From assembly GCF_016584085.1 (NCBI RefSeq), contig NZ_NRSJ01000021.1, positions 85,242 to 149,241 on the forward strand: DNA of 64,000 nucleotides. The letters run 5' to 3'. This document shows positions 27,429-37,048 of this stretch, piece after piece. The notes beneath the pieces are model-generated. The model worked only from the letters and a program-made list of their open reading frames with translations, was not told the origin of the DNA and ran no database searches. The translations under genes and the position numbers were made by a program. Within the stretch, counting starts at the first letter, position 1; each line of letters opens with the position of its first letter. The stretch is from Halochromatium glycolicum (GTDB lineage Bacteria > Pseudomonadota > Gammaproteobacteria > Chromatiales > Chromatiaceae).

Positions 27429-28418
27429 TCAACCGGCCTCGAGGAAGGCCCGCACCCGCTCGAGCGTATCGCGCTCGAGCCCCTCTTGATCCCACAGCCA
27501 GTTGCAGTCCGACTCGGCACGAAGCCAGGTGTACTGGCGTTTGGCCAGCTGGCGCGTCGCCGCGACGGCCTGGGCATGCATCTCAGCATCGTCGAGCGCA
27601 CCTTCGAGGTAGGCCCATAGCTGACGGTAACCGACACAGCGCATCGCAGGACGATCCGCATCGAGATCGCTGCGCGCCCGGAGTCGTCGCACCTCGTCCT
27701 CGAACCCGGCCGCAAGCATCGCATCGAAGCGCCGCGCGATGCGCTGATGCAGGATCGCCCGATCGCGCGGTGAGCGCGCCAGCTTGAGCACCCGATACGC
27801 CAACCCGCTTTGCGACCCGCCGGTCCGAAGCTCGCTCATCGGACGACCGGTCACCAAGAACACCTCCAGTGCACGCTGAACGCGCTGCGGATCATTCGGA
27901 TGGACCTGTGCGGCCGTCGTTGGGTCCACCTCGGTGAGCCAAGCGTGCATCGCTGCCGCGCCGCGGCGCGCGTGTCGCTCGGCAAGGCCTGCGCGGACCT
28001 GCGGCTGCGCCTCTGGCAGCGGTGATAGACCACCCGCCAATGCACGCCAGTAGAGCATGGTGCCGCCGACCAGCAGCGGAACCCGACCTGCCGCCGTAAT
28101 CTCGCCCATCGCCGCAAGCGCATCGGTGCGAAACCGTGCCGCCGAGTAGGATTCGGTCGGCTCACAGATGTCCACGAGCCGGTGTGGATGACGCGACAGC
28201 ACCTCGGGTCCAGGCTTCGCGGTCCCGATATCCATGCCGCGATAGACCATCGCCGAATCGACACTGATCAGATCACACGGGAAGTGCTCGGCGACCGCCA
28301 AGGCCAGCTCGGTCTTGCCGGAGGCGGTCGGGCCAGTGATGAGGATCGCCGGCGGCAACGCGCTTGAGGCCGGGCTTGCGTCAGCTGCTGGGCTCGCGTG
28401 AGGTAAGGCGTTATCCAT
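27429..28418 (-). CDS. miaA: tRNA dimethylallyltransferase
   Basis: A 329-residue enzyme that adds a dimethylallyl group to A37 of tRNAs reading U-starting codons. P-loop [11 protein letters not shown], the [16 protein letters not shown] segment (catalytic Asp), [19 protein letters not shown] and [12 protein letters not shown] are all family signatures. The first about 23 residues are Ala/Pro-rich and may be longer than the real N-terminus. The start overlaps no gene; mutL ends 7 bp upstream. Confidence 0.96.
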   Translation of the reverse strand: MDNALPHASPAADASPASSALPPAILITGPTASGKTELALAVAEHFPCDLISVDSAMVYRGMDIGTAKPGPEVLSRHPHRLVDICEPTESYSAARFRTDALAAMGEITAAGRVPLLVGGTMLYWRALAGGLSPLPEAQPQVRAGLAERHARRGAAAMHAWLTEVDPTTAAQVHPNDPQRVQRALEVFLVTGRPMSELRTGGSQSGLAYRVLKLARSPRDRAILHQRIARRFDAMLAAGFEDEVRRLRARSDLDADRPAMRCVGYRQLWAYLEGALDDAEMHAQAVAATRQLAKRQYTWLRAESDCNWLWDQEGLERDTLERVRAFLEAG

Positions 28419-28424
28419 CCGCGA

Positions 28425-30299
28425 TCAACGCCCGCGCCAGAACAGCTGATCCAGCGCCTGACGCGACAGTCTCACCCAGGTCGGCCGGCCATGATTGCAC
28501 TGATCGGCGCGCTCGGTGCGCTCCATCGCCCGCAGCAGCGCGTTCATCTCCGGCAGCGTCAGCTGACGGTTCGCGCGCACCGAGCCATGGCAGGCCATGG
28601 TCGCGAGGACCCGGTTGATCTCGGCCTGAATCCGATCGGTCCCGCCTTCGGCCGCTAGATCGGCCAAGAGATCCCGCAGCAGCTGCTCCGGGTCGGCGTC
28701 CTGAAGGATGGCCGGAACGGCACGCAGGATCAGGCGCTCAGGCCCACCGCGATCGACCCCGATCCCGAGCGACTCGAGCAACGCCCGCTGTTGCTCGGCC
28801 TGATCCGCCTCAGATTGCGAGACGGCGACCGCGATCGGGACCAACAGGGGCTGCTGCCGCACAGCCCCCTCCGCCCAGCTTGCCTTGAGGCGTTCATAGC
28901 CGATGCGCTCATGGGCCGCGTGCATATCGACGATGATCAGACCGTCTTCGGTCTCGGACAGGATATAGATGCCGTTGACCTGACCGATCGCGTAACCGAG
29001 TGGCGGGATCGCCGCTTCGGTAGCAGCCTGTGCACCAGCGAGCGGCTGCTCCGCCGCCGATGCCCCAGTCATGGGCTCGGCGGCCGCGCCCGCGGGCTGC
29101 TGCCAGGCAAGCTCCGCCGCATAGGCGCCGCGCCCATCACCGACGCGCAGCGGCAGCGACGACTGCCGCGCAGGCGCGGCTGGCGCCTGCGCCTGAGCCG
29201 TCGGCTGTACCCCCGCGCCGGCCGCGACGCCGGCCTCAGGCGACTCCGGTTGGCGCACCGGCCCTGCTAGGTCATCCCCCTGCACCCCGGCAGCTAAACG
29301 CCGGTGCAGACTACGGAACAGAAAGTCATGCACCTGCCGGCCCTCACGGAAACGCACCTCCTGCTTGGCCGGATGGACATTCACATCGACCTGACGTGGA
29401 TCGAGCCGCAGATAGAGCACATAGGCCGGCTGGCGCCCATGATGGAGCACATCCTGAAACGCCTGGCGCACCGCATGGCTCACCAGCTTGTCCCGCACCA
29501 TCCGACCGTTGACGAAGAAGAACTGAAGGTCCGCCTGGCTGCGCGAGAAGGCCGGACGTGCAACCCAGCCGCTCAGCTCGAGCCCGGCCGCACGCTCGTC
29601 GAGCTCAAGCGCATGGCTCATGAAGGCCTCACCGAGCAACGCCTGTAGCCGCAGCTGACGCGCTTGCGAGGCTGATCCCTGGGACTCGGCCTGCGGTCTG
29701 AGGTCGAGCAGCTCACGTCCGTTGTGCTGGACGCGGAACCCCACCTCAGGGCGGGCAAGCGCCAGGCGTCGCAGCAGCTGCTCGATATGGCCGAGCTCGG
29801 TGCGCTCGGTGCGCAAGAACTTGCGCCGCGCCGGCACCCGGTGGAACAGATCGCGCACCTCGACCGAGGTGCCGATCGGGTGCGCGGCCGGCTCCGGCTC
29901 GTCGGCGAGATCGCCGCCGTCACTGCAGAGCCGCCAGCCATGGGGCTGCCCAGCCCGCCGCGATGTCAGCTCGACGCGGGCCACCGAGGCGATGCTCGGC
30001 AGGGCCTCGCCGCGAAAGCCGAGACTGGCCACTGCCTCGAGATCGTCGAGACTCGTGATCTTGCTGGTCGCATGGCGTGCGACTGCGAGCGCAAGCTCGT
30101 CACGGGCGATACCGCAGCCATCATCGCGGACCTGAATACGCTTGACCCCCGCCTGCTCCAGATCGACCCGGATCTCGCCGGCCCCGGCGTCGAGACTGTT
30201 CTCGAGCAGCTCCTTGACGACAGACGCCGGGCGCTCGATCACCTCACCGGCAGCGATCTGATTGATGAGCAGCGGCGGCAATGGACGAATAGGCGGCAT
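28425..30299 (-). CDS. mutL: DNA mismatch repair protein MutL, endonuclease-type
   Basis: A 624-residue GHKL ATPase. It begins PPIRPLPPLLINQIAAGEVI with ATPase motifs DDGCGI, and GFRGEALPSIASVA. A long Ala/Gln/Pro-rich linker (about residues 340-430) joins the C-terminal dimerisation domain. That domain has DMHAAHERIGYE, which fits D-x-H-A-x2-E-x4-E, plus ATMACHGSVRA and CNHGRP, the motif set of nicking MutL proteins found in bacteria without MutH. The ATG at 30299 matches the conserved start; the longer frame upstream would add a hydrophobic N-terminus not found in the family. Confidence 0.95.
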   Translation of the reverse strand: MPPIRPLPPLLINQIAAGEVIERPASVVKELLENSLDAGAGEIRVDLEQAGVKRIQVRDDGCGIARDELALAVARHATSKITSLDDLEAVASLGFRGEALPSIASVARVELTSRRAGQPHGWRLCSDGGDLADEPEPAAHPIGTSVEVRDLFHRVPARRKFLRTERTELGHIEQLLRRLALARPEVGFRVQHNGRELLDLRPQAESQGSASQARQLRLQALLGEAFMSHALELDERAAGLELSGWVARPAFSRSQADLQFFFVNGRMVRDKLVSHAVRQAFQDVLHHGRQPAYVLYLRLDPRQVDVNVHPAKQEVRFREGRQVHDFLFRSLHRRLAAGVQGDDLAGPVRQPESPEAGVAAGAGVQPTAQAQAPAAPARQSSLPLRVGDGRGAYAAELAWQQPAGAAAEPMTGASAAEQPLAGAQAATEAAIPPLGYAIGQVNGIYILSETEDGLIIVDMHAAHERIGYERLKASWAEGAVRQQPLLVPIAVAVSQSEADQAEQQRALLESLGIGVDRGGPERLILRAVPAILQDADPEQLLRDLLADLAAEGGTDRIQAEINRVLATMACHGSVRANRQLTLPEMNALLRAMERTERADQCNHGRPTWVRLSRQALDQLFWRGR

Positions 30300-30782
30300 C
30301 CACTGATGGAACCAAAAAGCAGCCGCTGCGGCAAGCAAGAGCAGCGCCCGTACGGCCGTTATACCCAAAGCACGTCAATGCTCGGCACGGCAGAGCGGAG
30401 GGTCGGGTCACGGCGAACGGGGGGTGTCGACGGCATGGATGCCGTCGTCAAGCCTCCACGGATGGATTCACGGCGTCCCCCGAGCGCCGTGACGCGACCC
30501 GGAGCGGTCGAGGAAAACCGAGGATCGGTTAGCGATGGGTATATAGCCATTCCGCCTGATCGCCGGACAGAACGCGCAGGAACAATCAGCGCCGTTGGGC
30601 TCACCCTGTCCGACAGTCAGGGCGGAGGGCTATACCGACGCCCTGACAGCCGACGGGAGCGGCCGACGCCGCCGGCCGACGGGGCCGGCCGAGAACCGCA
30701 AGTCGGCTCGACGCCACTCAACGCATCGGCCCCGCGGCGCCGACCTGCGCGCGGTCTGCGCACCGCAGTCCGACGTCGCGTC
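30300..30782. other. 483-bp gap between amiB and mutL holding a dispersed repeat
   Basis: No gene recognised. The sequence is rich in inverted repeats and includes one copy of a dispersed repeat (30543-30648) whose other copy is at 62787-62895. The amiB-mutL pair is normally tightly spaced, so this is likely inserted or expanded DNA. Another GC-rich palindromic run is at about 30658-30700 (CGGCCGACGCCGCCGGCC). Confidence 0.5.
30543..30648 (-). repeat. dispersed repeat family 3, copy 1
   Basis: Reverse complement of this stretch matches 62787-62895. Within the best 53-bp block (GGCGCTGATTGTTCC onward to GGCGGAATGGCT) I count six mismatches. The copy is itself roughly palindromic: GGTATATAGCC...GGACAG on one side and CTGTCC...GGCTATACC on the other. 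Confidence 0.7.
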
Positions 30783-32147
30783 TCAACTCTCGGGGATGAT
30801 CAGCACCTGTCCGGCACGGATGCGATCGCCGTCGAGCCGGTTCAGATGTCGCAGCGATCCGAGCTTGACCCCATAGCTCTGCGCGATCTCGGACAAGGTA
30901 TCGCCCGACTCGATACGGTGGCGGCGCGCGCTCGCCGTGATCGCCGATCTCGCTTTGGCGAAGCGCGTGCCAGGCGGGGGATACTCGGCAAAATACTCGA
31001 CGATCCCGTCGAGGATGGCCTGCGCAAGCCTATCCTGATACGCCTTGTCGCGGAGACGCTGCTCCTCGCTCGGGTTCGAGATGAACGCCGTCTCGACCAG
31101 CATCGACGGGATATCGGGCGATTTGAGCACCGCAAAACCGGCCTTCTGGATGCGTTGCTGATGCACCTCCCCGAGGCCGCGAAGCTTGGCCAGCACCTTG
31201 TCGGCAGCGACATCGCTGAGCTCGAGCGTCGCGTTCTGGCTCATCTCGAGTAGCACGGTCGCCAAGATGTCGTCGCGCTTCTTCAGGTCGACACCGCCGA
31301 TCAGGTCGGCCCGGTTCTCACGCTCGGCCAGCCAGCGCGCCGCCTCGCTGGTCGCCCCGCCCGCAGAGAGGGTAAAGACCGACGAGCCCCGCACGCGTCG
31401 ATCCTTGAAGGCGTCGGCATGGATCGAGACGAAGAGATCGGCCTTATGCTTCCGCGCGATCTCGATGCGCTCGCGCAGCCGAATGTAATAGTCACCATCG
31501 CGCACCAGCACCGCGCGCAAGCCAGGATGGGCATCGACCCGTCGCGCCAGCTTGCGCGAGATCGCCAGCGTCACATCCTTCTCGCGCGTCCCATGCGCAC
31601 CGATCGCGCCCGGGTCTTCACCGCCATGTCCGGCATCGACCGCAATCACCAGATCGCGGGTCGCCGGGCGCACCCCGTGCACCGACGGATGTCCAGACCC
31701 GCGATTGATGGAGGCGGCCGTCAGCGGCGCGCTGCGCCCAGCCTCCACCTTAGGCATCAGGTCGATCACCAAACGATGCCCGTAGGTGCCGTTCGGTTCG
31801 AGATTGAAGCTCTTCGCCCGGGCGGGCTGCTTGAGGTCCAGTACCAGGCGCAGATCGTCACCGGCGCGAATACCGCTGCGCAGTCCGGCCACGACCCGGT
31901 CGTCCGCGGCCGGGTCGGGCAGGCCACCGTCGAGGCGGGCATCGATCAAGTCGATGACGAGCCGGTGCGGGTCCTTGAGCGCAAAGACCTTGTGCTCGAC
32001 CGGGGCCTCGGTATCGACAACGAAGCGAGTGTGGTCGGGGCCATTCCAGATACGCGCGCCGTCGACACTGACCTGCCCGGCGGCTGCAGCGACCGTCATG
32101 AGCATCAGTGCTGCGAGGAGACTGTTTCGAGCAAGCTTCCTGAACAT
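30783..32147 (-). CDS. amiB: N-acetylmuramoyl-L-alanine amidase with AMIN and LysM domains
   Basis: A 454-residue exported septum-splitting amidase. Signal peptide at residues 1-24 (ends VAAAAGQ), AMIN domain around 25-130 (VDTEAPVEHKVFALKDPHRLVIDL as two runs), amidase_3 domain from about 165 with VIAVDAGHGGEDPGAIG (zinc His, Glu), SIHADAF (His) and MLVETAFISNPSEE (catalytic Glu), then a C-terminal LysM (HRIESGDTLSEIAQSYGVK). The amidases cleave peptide stems at division and depend on EnvC/NlpD-type activators. The ATG at 32147 is chosen because the signal peptide starts there; in-frame codons upstream lack support. Context tsaE-amiB-mutL is conserved. Confidence 0.95.
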   Translation of the reverse strand: MFRKLARNSLLAALMLMTVAAAAGQVSVDGARIWNGPDHTRFVVDTEAPVEHKVFALKDPHRLVIDLIDARLDGGLPDPAADDRVVAGLRSGIRAGDDLRLVLDLKQPARAKSFNLEPNGTYGHRLVIDLMPKVEAGRSAPLTAASINRGSGHPSVHGVRPATRDLVIAVDAGHGGEDPGAIGAHGTREKDVTLAISRKLARRVDAHPGLRAVLVRDGDYYIRLRERIEIARKHKADLFVSIHADAFKDRRVRGSSVFTLSAGGATSEAARWLAERENRADLIGGVDLKKRDDILATVLLEMSQNATLELSDVAADKVLAKLRGLGEVHQQRIQKAGFAVLKSPDIPSMLVETAFISNPSEEQRLRDKAYQDRLAQAILDGIVEYFAEYPPPGTRFAKARSAITASARRHRIESGDTLSEIAQSYGVKLGSLRHLNRLDGDRIRAGQVLIIPES

Positions 32148-32491
32148 CTGCAGGCGATCCGTTCGGCGGCCCTGCCGCCGCGACACGAGTGGTATATTTA
32201 CCCCAAAAAGCATAGTCGGTCGGAACGGACATTCCAAGCCTATACGGCTGCTTGAAAGCGATTCCTCAGTCTGACCTGAGCACACTGTCGCCTTTCTACG
32301 ACCATCCCGCAACGCCACAACCCTCAGGCTAGAAACGACTGCTGGCCGCTGCCTCGGCCGGATAAGAGCGCGGATTGGATGAGGATTCCGGGCCGCTTGC
32401 TACTGACCGGTGGATGCCCGCGACCACCGCCTCATGGGACCTCTCAGCGACCGGTTCCGAGGTTTCGCCCGTCAGGACACCGCTTGCAACG
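32148..32491. other. 344-bp spacer between tsaE and amiB
   Basis: No gene called. The AT-rich piece near 32190-32215 may carry a promoter for amiB. An open frame continuous with amiB extends to 32318 but has no signal-peptide logic or ribosome binding site. Confidence 0.4.
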
Positions 32492-32980
32492 CTACGCGTC
32501 CGCGTCAGGACCCACCAAGGTCAAAGCGGCCATCACGGGCGCCCAATCCGAGGACCCGCTCACCGACACTCGCCGGGCGAGTCCGGCGTGCTCGATCTCG
32601 ATCTCGATGTCCGCCGGCGGCAGCACGCCTGCCCCCCGCTCTGGCCATTCCACTATCATCAAGCCCGTGCGGGCGCTCAGATCGCGCACACCGAGATAAT
32701 CGAGCTCTTCGGGATCACTCAACCGATAGAGGTCCAGGTGCACAACTGCTGGCACGATGCTGTCGTAGGGCTCGACCAGAGTGTAGGTCGGACTGCGCAC
32801 CGGCCCGGGGTAACCGAGCGCGCGCAGCAGCCCGCGCACCAGCGTAGTCTTACCGGTGCCGAGTTCTCCGCGCAGATGGATCACCGCGTCGCGTCCCCCA
32901 AGGGCACGCGCAAGCCGTGCGCCGAACTCAAGCTGCGCTGCCTCGCCTGCAAGCTCGCAGCGAACCGATCGTCTGGTCAT
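32492..32980 (-). CDS. tsaE: tRNA t6A synthesis ATPase TsaE
   Basis: A 162-residue P-loop protein: HLRGELGTGKTTLVRGLLRALG (Walker A, two runs), SPTYTLVEPY, HLDLYRLSDPEELDYLG (Walker B-like) and IVEWPERG. TsaE acts with TsaB, TsaC and TsaD in threonylcarbamoyl modification of A37 of ANN-decoding tRNAs. The ATG overlaps the nnrDE stop (ATGA), so the pair is coupled. Confidence 0.96.
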   Translation of the reverse strand: MTRRSVRCELAGEAAQLEFGARLARALGGRDAVIHLRGELGTGKTTLVRGLLRALGYPGPVRSPTYTLVEPYDSIVPAVVHLDLYRLSDPEELDYLGVRDLSARTGLMIVEWPERGAGVLPPADIEIEIEHAGLARRVSVSGSSDWAPVMAALTLVGPDADA

Positions 32981-34491
32981 CGCTCGCCATCGGACTCGGC
33001 GAGCAGCGGCTGCAGCTCGGCGATCAGATCGCTGACGATCAGGCCCCGCTGCCCGCGCTCGGCGGCTCGATCACCGGCCGCCGCATGGAGACAGACCCCC
33101 GCCTCGGCCGCCAGCGCCGGCTCGAGACCCTGCCCGATCAATGCCGCGATGATGCCAGTCAAGGCGTCCCCCATCCCCGCACTGGCCATCCCGGGATTGC
33201 CCTGGGTGCAGACAGCGATCGGACGCGTGCCAGGACCGGTTATCAGCGTGCCAGCGCCCTTGAGCACGATCACGCCGCCGTAGCGCTCAGACAGACGCTG
33301 CACGGCCGCGAAGCGGTCGGCCTCGACCTCGGAGACGGCAATATCCAACAGCCGAGCCGCTTCGCCCGGATGCGGGGTCAGCACCCAGTCATCGCGTCGC
33401 CGGGGCGCGCGCGCCAGCAGATTGAGTCCATCGGCATCCACCACCAGCGGCCGATCCAACGCCAGCGCACGCTCGAACAGGGCCAATCCCCAGTCGGCCT
33501 GACCAAGCCCAGGGCCGAGCGCGATCAGACTACTGCGGTGCAGCAGCGCGTCGAGCTCGGCCGGCTCACGAACACCATGCACCATCAGTTCCGGCCGCGT
33601 CAGATTCAGCACCGAGGCATGTCCTGGATGCGTTGCGATCGAGACCCGGCCGGCGCCGGTCCGCAGTGCGGCCTCCCCGGCCAGCCGCGGCGCGCCCCCC
33701 ATCCCGGCCGCGCCACCGATGATCAGCAGGTGACCGAAATCGCCCTTGTTCGCGCTGCGCCGGCGTCGCGGCAGCAATCGGACCTGTTGATTCCAGTCGA
33801 TCCGACGCGCCGACAAGACCTCCGCGGCATAGATCCGGGCGGGCACCCTGAGCCCATCGAAGCAGACGAGGCCGCTGCAGTCCGGGCCACGCCCCGTGAA
33901 CACCCCCTGCTTCAGACCGATGAAGCTGACCGTGGCGCTTGCTTCGACCGCCGCCCCAAGGATCGCCCCGGTGTCGGCCTGCAGACCGGATGGCACATCG
34001 AGCGCCAGAATCGCCGCACGGGATGCATTGCACTGCGCGACCGCCTCGGCCCAGATCCCGGAGAGGGGGCGCCCAAGACCGGTGCCGAACAGGGCATCCA
34101 CGATCAGCTCGGCGTCCGGCGGTACCCGCGTGAACGGCTCGGCAACGCCGCCGGCATCCTGATAGGCCTGTGCTGCCGCTGCAGCCGCCCCTCGGAGCCC
34201 TTGATGCTCACCGAGCATCAACAGCCGCACAGCGATCTGGTGCTGATGCGCCAGGCGCGCGAGCACATATCCGTCCCCACCGTTGTTGCCCGGCCCGGCC
34301 AGTACGACGATCGAGCGCACCTCCGGCCAGCGCGACCGCAGGATCGAAAAGGCCGCGGCCCCGGCGCGTTCCATGAGCTCGAACGCGGGGATGCCCTCCT
34401 GCTCGATCGCCGCCCGATCGAGCGCTCGCACCTGCTCTGCGCGATAGAGCGCACGCGGCAATCGTTGGGACTCAGGCAGCTCGCGCGGCAT
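32977..34491 (-). CDS. nnr: bifunctional NAD(P)H-hydrate epimerase and dehydratase
   Basis: A 504-residue YjeF protein with two domains. N-terminal epimerase (residues about 15-215): VLAGPGNNGGDGYVLARLA, DALFGTGLGRPLSG, LALDVPSGLQADTG. C-terminal ribokinase-like ADP-dependent dehydratase (about 230-500): GDFGHLLIIGGAAGMGGAP, DADGLNLLA, LTPHPGEAARLL, and GNPGMASAGMGDALTGIIAA. It repairs hydrated NADH/NADPH. The start ATG at 34491 has GAGG five bases upstream; the frame extends a further 20 codons without support. It is the first gene of the nnr-tsaE-amiB-mutL series. Confidence 0.95.
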   Translation of the reverse strand: MPRELPESQRLPRALYRAEQVRALDRAAIEQEGIPAFELMERAGAAAFSILRSRWPEVRSIVVLAGPGNNGGDGYVLARLAHQHQIAVRLLMLGEHQGLRGAAAAAAQAYQDAGGVAEPFTRVPPDAELIVDALFGTGLGRPLSGIWAEAVAQCNASRAAILALDVPSGLQADTGAILGAAVEASATVSFIGLKQGVFTGRGPDCSGLVCFDGLRVPARIYAAEVLSARRIDWNQQVRLLPRRRRSANKGDFGHLLIIGGAAGMGGAPRLAGEAALRTGAGRVSIATHPGHASVLNLTRPELMVHGVREPAELDALLHRSSLIALGPGLGQADWGLALFERALALDRPLVVDADGLNLLARAPRRRDDWVLTPHPGEAARLLDIAVSEVEADRFAAVQRLSERYGGVIVLKGAGTLITGPGTRPIAVCTQGNPGMASAGMGDALTGIIAALIGQGLEPALAAEAGVCLHAAAGDRAAERGQRGLIVSDLIAELQPLLAESDGER

Positions 34492-34553
34492 CGGGACCTC
34501 GACTGAAGCGGATTCGAAGCATGACCGAAGACCTCTCAGGCATCGCCGCAAAC

Positions 34554-35102
34554 CTAGACGCGCAACAGCTCGGCGCGGTAGTACGCAAGCTCCGCGAGCG
34601 ACTCCTTAATGTCAGCGAGAGCAAGATGCGCGCCATCCTTCTTGACCCCCTTCGCCACCTCGGGCGCCCAACGCTGCGCTAGAATCTTCAGCGTACTGAC
34701 ATCGAGGTTCCGATAGTGGAAGAAGGACTCGAGCCGCGGCATCCAACGCGCCAGAAAACGCCGATCCTGGCAGATACTGTTTCCACACAACGGTGATGCA
34801 CCGGCCTTGCACCAACGCTCGAGAAACGCCAATGTCTTGCGCTCGGCGGTTTGCTCATCGTGATCGCTGTCGCGAACCCGATCAATCAGGCCCGACTGCT
34901 GATGGTGCTTGCGATTCCAGTCGTCCATCGCCGCCAGCACATGATCGGGTTGATGGATCGCGATCACCGGCCCTTCCGCCAAGACCCGCAGCTGCGCATC
35001 GGTTATCAGCGTTGCGATCTCGATGATCTGGTCTCGCATCGGATCGAGCCCAGTCATCTCCAGATCGATCCAGATCAGATTGTCTTCGTTCGCCACATTC
35101 AC
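34554..35102 (-). CDS. orn: oligoribonuclease
   Basis: A 182-residue DEDDh exonuclease. Exo [14 protein letters not shown] (Asp, Glu), Exo II near [16 protein letters not shown] (Asp), Exo [21 protein letters not shown] (His, Asp). It degrades 2-5-nt RNAs and pGpG from cyclic di-GMP breakdown. Start is GTG at 35102 or GTG two codons later (35096); the second aligns better with the usual MSANENNLIWID start. It is divergent from the cytochrome gene. Confidence 0.96.
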   Translation of the reverse strand: MNVANEDNLIWIDLEMTGLDPMRDQIIEIATLITDAQLRVLAEGPVIAIHQPDHVLAAMDDWNRKHHQQSGLIDRVRDSDHDEQTAERKTLAFLERWCKAGASPLCGNSICQDRRFLARWMPRLESFFHYRNLDVSTLKILAQRWAPEVAKGVKKDGAHLALADIKESLAELAYYRAELLRV

Positions 35103-35199
35103 CCCACTCTGTATCGAGACCGCTGACTGCCGAGACCGCCTCGAGACTGCGGCCCTAAGTCAACCACTTACGGTCAACCACTGACTTCGGAGAACCGAT

Positions 35200-35496
35200 A
35201 TGAACCGACACGCGATTGTCCCCGTCGCCGCATTGACCCTCTTCCTCTCGTCGGCAACCGTTTCTCAAGCCATCGCCGAAGAGGGCATCAATGCCGAGGC
35301 GCTGGTTCAGAAAAACTGCACGAGTTGCCACGGAAGCGAGGTCTACACCCGCTCCGATCGCCGGGTCAACTCCTTTGACGCACTGCACAGCCAGGTCCGC
35401 ATGTGTGAGCAGAATCTCGGGCTGACCTGGTTCGACGACCAAGTGGATGCGGTCACGGCGCTGCTGAACGAGCAATACTACGAGTTCGAACGCTGA
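35200..35496 (+). CDS. small periplasmic monohaem cytochrome c
   Basis: A 98-residue protein with a Sec signal peptide (cleavage expected after AIA, residue 26) and one haem motif CTSCH at 40-44. Met68 in QVRMCEQN is the best candidate for the sixth ligand; an extra Cys follows it. Small class I-like cytochromes of this kind shuttle electrons in the periplasm. It sits alone between orn and rsgA; no partner oxidoreductase is adjacent, so its role is unknown. A purine-rich GGAG lies 7 bases before the ATG. Confidence 0.88.
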   Translation: MNRHAIVPVAALTLFLSSATVSQAIAEEGINAEALVQKNCTSCHGSEVYTRSDRRVNSFDALHSQVRMCEQNLGLTWFDDQVDAVTALLNEQYYEFER

Positions 35497-35516
35497 TCCT
35501 GGCGCGACCAGACGGC

Positions 35517-36521
35517 ATGGCTCGACGGCGTCTGTCGGAACGGCAACGAGCGCGCATTCAGCGCATCCAAGAGCGGCGCCGAAGCAAGCTTGAGGCGCGC
35601 GCCGAGCTGGCGCGCGCTGAGCTCGAGGACGACAGACCCCGGCGCGGGCTGGTCGTCGTCCGCCATGGTGCAAACCTCGTGGTCGAGGACGACACCGGCC
35701 ATGCCTACCATTGCGTGTCCCGACAGCATATCGGCGAGCCGGTCTGCGGCGACCTTGTCATCTGGCAACCCTCTGGTCCGTCGACCGGTGTCGTCACCGC
35801 AATCGAGGCACGACAGAACCTGCTCAGCCGCCCGGTCGCCGATGGCCGCGACAAGCCCTTGGCCGCAAACCTCGACCTCATTGCGGTCGTTATCGCACCG
35901 CAGCCGCCGCCGACCGGATTCCTAACGGATCAGTATCTCGTTGCCGCCGAACGCATCGGTGTCTCAGCGCTGATCCTCTGCACCAAGATGGACCTGTTCA
36001 GAGAACAGGAGTGGGCCGTCTTCCTGACCGGGCTCGCCCACTACCGCGACATCGGCTACCCGATACTGCCCTTGAGTCTCGAACAACCCGCTTCGCTGAA
36101 GCCATTGCGCCAACATCTCACCCAGAGAACCGCAATCCTGGTTGGTCAGTCGGGGGTCGGCAAATCGTCGCTAATCCAGGCGCTGCTCCCGAATCGCCCG
36201 ATCCAAGTCGGTGCCTTATCATCGGCCACCGGGCTTGGGCGGCATACGACCTCGGCCGCAACGAGCTATCGATTGGACGCGGGCGGCCGACTGATCGACT
36301 CGCCCGGTGTGCGCAGTTTCCGTCTCGGGCGCATCGACCGCTTCGAGCTCGAGCAGGGCTTCCCCGAGTTCCATCCCTATCTCGGACGCTGCCGGTTCAG
36401 TAACTGCCGCCATCTCGAGGAACCGGAGTGCGCGATCCAGGCCGCACACAAGCAGGGTCGGATCGCTCCAGCACGTCTGAGCGCGTTCCATCACCTCGCC
36501 AAGACCGTTGTCGGCGATTGA
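35517..36521 (+). CDS. rsgA: ribosome small-subunit GTPase RsgA
   Basis: A 334-residue circularly permuted GTPase. A basic N-terminus precedes an OB domain. The G motifs come in the order G4 (LCTKMDLF), G1 (GQSGVGKSSLI), G3 (DSPGVRSF). A C-terminal zinc finger follows: CRFSNCRHLEEPECAI with a His between. It matures the 30S subunit. The gene starts 20 bp after the cytochrome gene, so the two may be cotranscribed. Confidence 0.96.
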   Translation: MARRRLSERQRARIQRIQERRRSKLEARAELARAELEDDRPRRGLVVVRHGANLVVEDDTGHAYHCVSRQHIGEPVCGDLVIWQPSGPSTGVVTAIEARQNLLSRPVADGRDKPLAANLDLIAVVIAPQPPPTGFLTDQYLVAAERIGVSALILCTKMDLFREQEWAVFLTGLAHYRDIGYPILPLSLEQPASLKPLRQHLTQRTAILVGQSGVGKSSLIQALLPNRPIQVGALSSATGLGRHTTSAATSYRLDAGGRLIDSPGVRSFRLGRIDRFELEQGFPEFHPYLGRCRFSNCRHLEEPECAIQAAHKQGRIAPARLSAFHHLAKTVVGD

Positions 36522-36576
36522 ACCGGCTCATCAGCCGAAGCGCAAACCCACATTGAATGACCCAGAGGAGGGCCCA

Positions 36577-37047
36577 ATGGCCTACTGGCTAATGAAGTCC
36601 GAGCCGGACGCCTTCGGCATCGATGATCTTCAGGCCCGCGAGGGCCAGACCGAGCCTTGGGACGGTGTCCGCAACTACCAAGCGCGCAATATGATGCGCG
36701 ACCAGATGAGGCCTGGCGACCAGGCCTTCTTCTACCATTCCAACGTCAAGGAGCCGGGGATCGTCGGACTCATGGAGATCATCCGTTCCGGTTACCCGGA
36801 CCCGACCGCGTTCGACCCGGACAGCAAGTATTTCGACCCCAAGAGTGACCCGGACAATCCGCGTTGGTATCTCGTCGACGTCCGTTACCTGCGCCACCTC
36901 GAGCGCACCATCACGCTGGCTGAGCTGAAACAGTACGCAGACGGGCCGCTGCAAGACCTCCCTTTGATACGCCGAGGAAACCGGCTATCGATCATGCCGG
37001 TCACCGCAGCGCAGTGGTCGTTCATCCTCAATCTGGAGGGCGTTTGA
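36577..37047 (+). CDS. EVE-domain protein
   Basis: A 156-residue single-domain protein: YWLMKSEPDAFGIDDLQ, WDGVRNYQARNMMRDQM, GDQAFFYHSN, EPGIVGLMEI and SVMPV-like LSIMPVTAAQWSFIL. EVE domains belong to the PUA superfamily and are thought to read modified bases; standalone forms are widespread in gammaproteobacteria with unknown role. GAGGAGGG precedes the ATG by a few bases, fixing the start. It ends against minE, which is convergent with a 1-bp gap. Confidence 0.9.
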   Translation: MAYWLMKSEPDAFGIDDLQAREGQTEPWDGVRNYQARNMMRDQMRPGDQAFFYHSNVKEPGIVGLMEIIRSGYPDPTAFDPDSKYFDPKSDPDNPRWYLVDVRYLRHLERTITLAELKQYADGPLQDLPLIRRGNRLSIMPVTAAQWSFILNLEGV

Positions 37048-37048
37048 A

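Noticed and set aside
30300..30368. Hydrophobic N-terminal extension of MutL
   Set aside because: The extended frame would add a membrane-like leader not known in MutL. The conserved start is the ATG at 30299.
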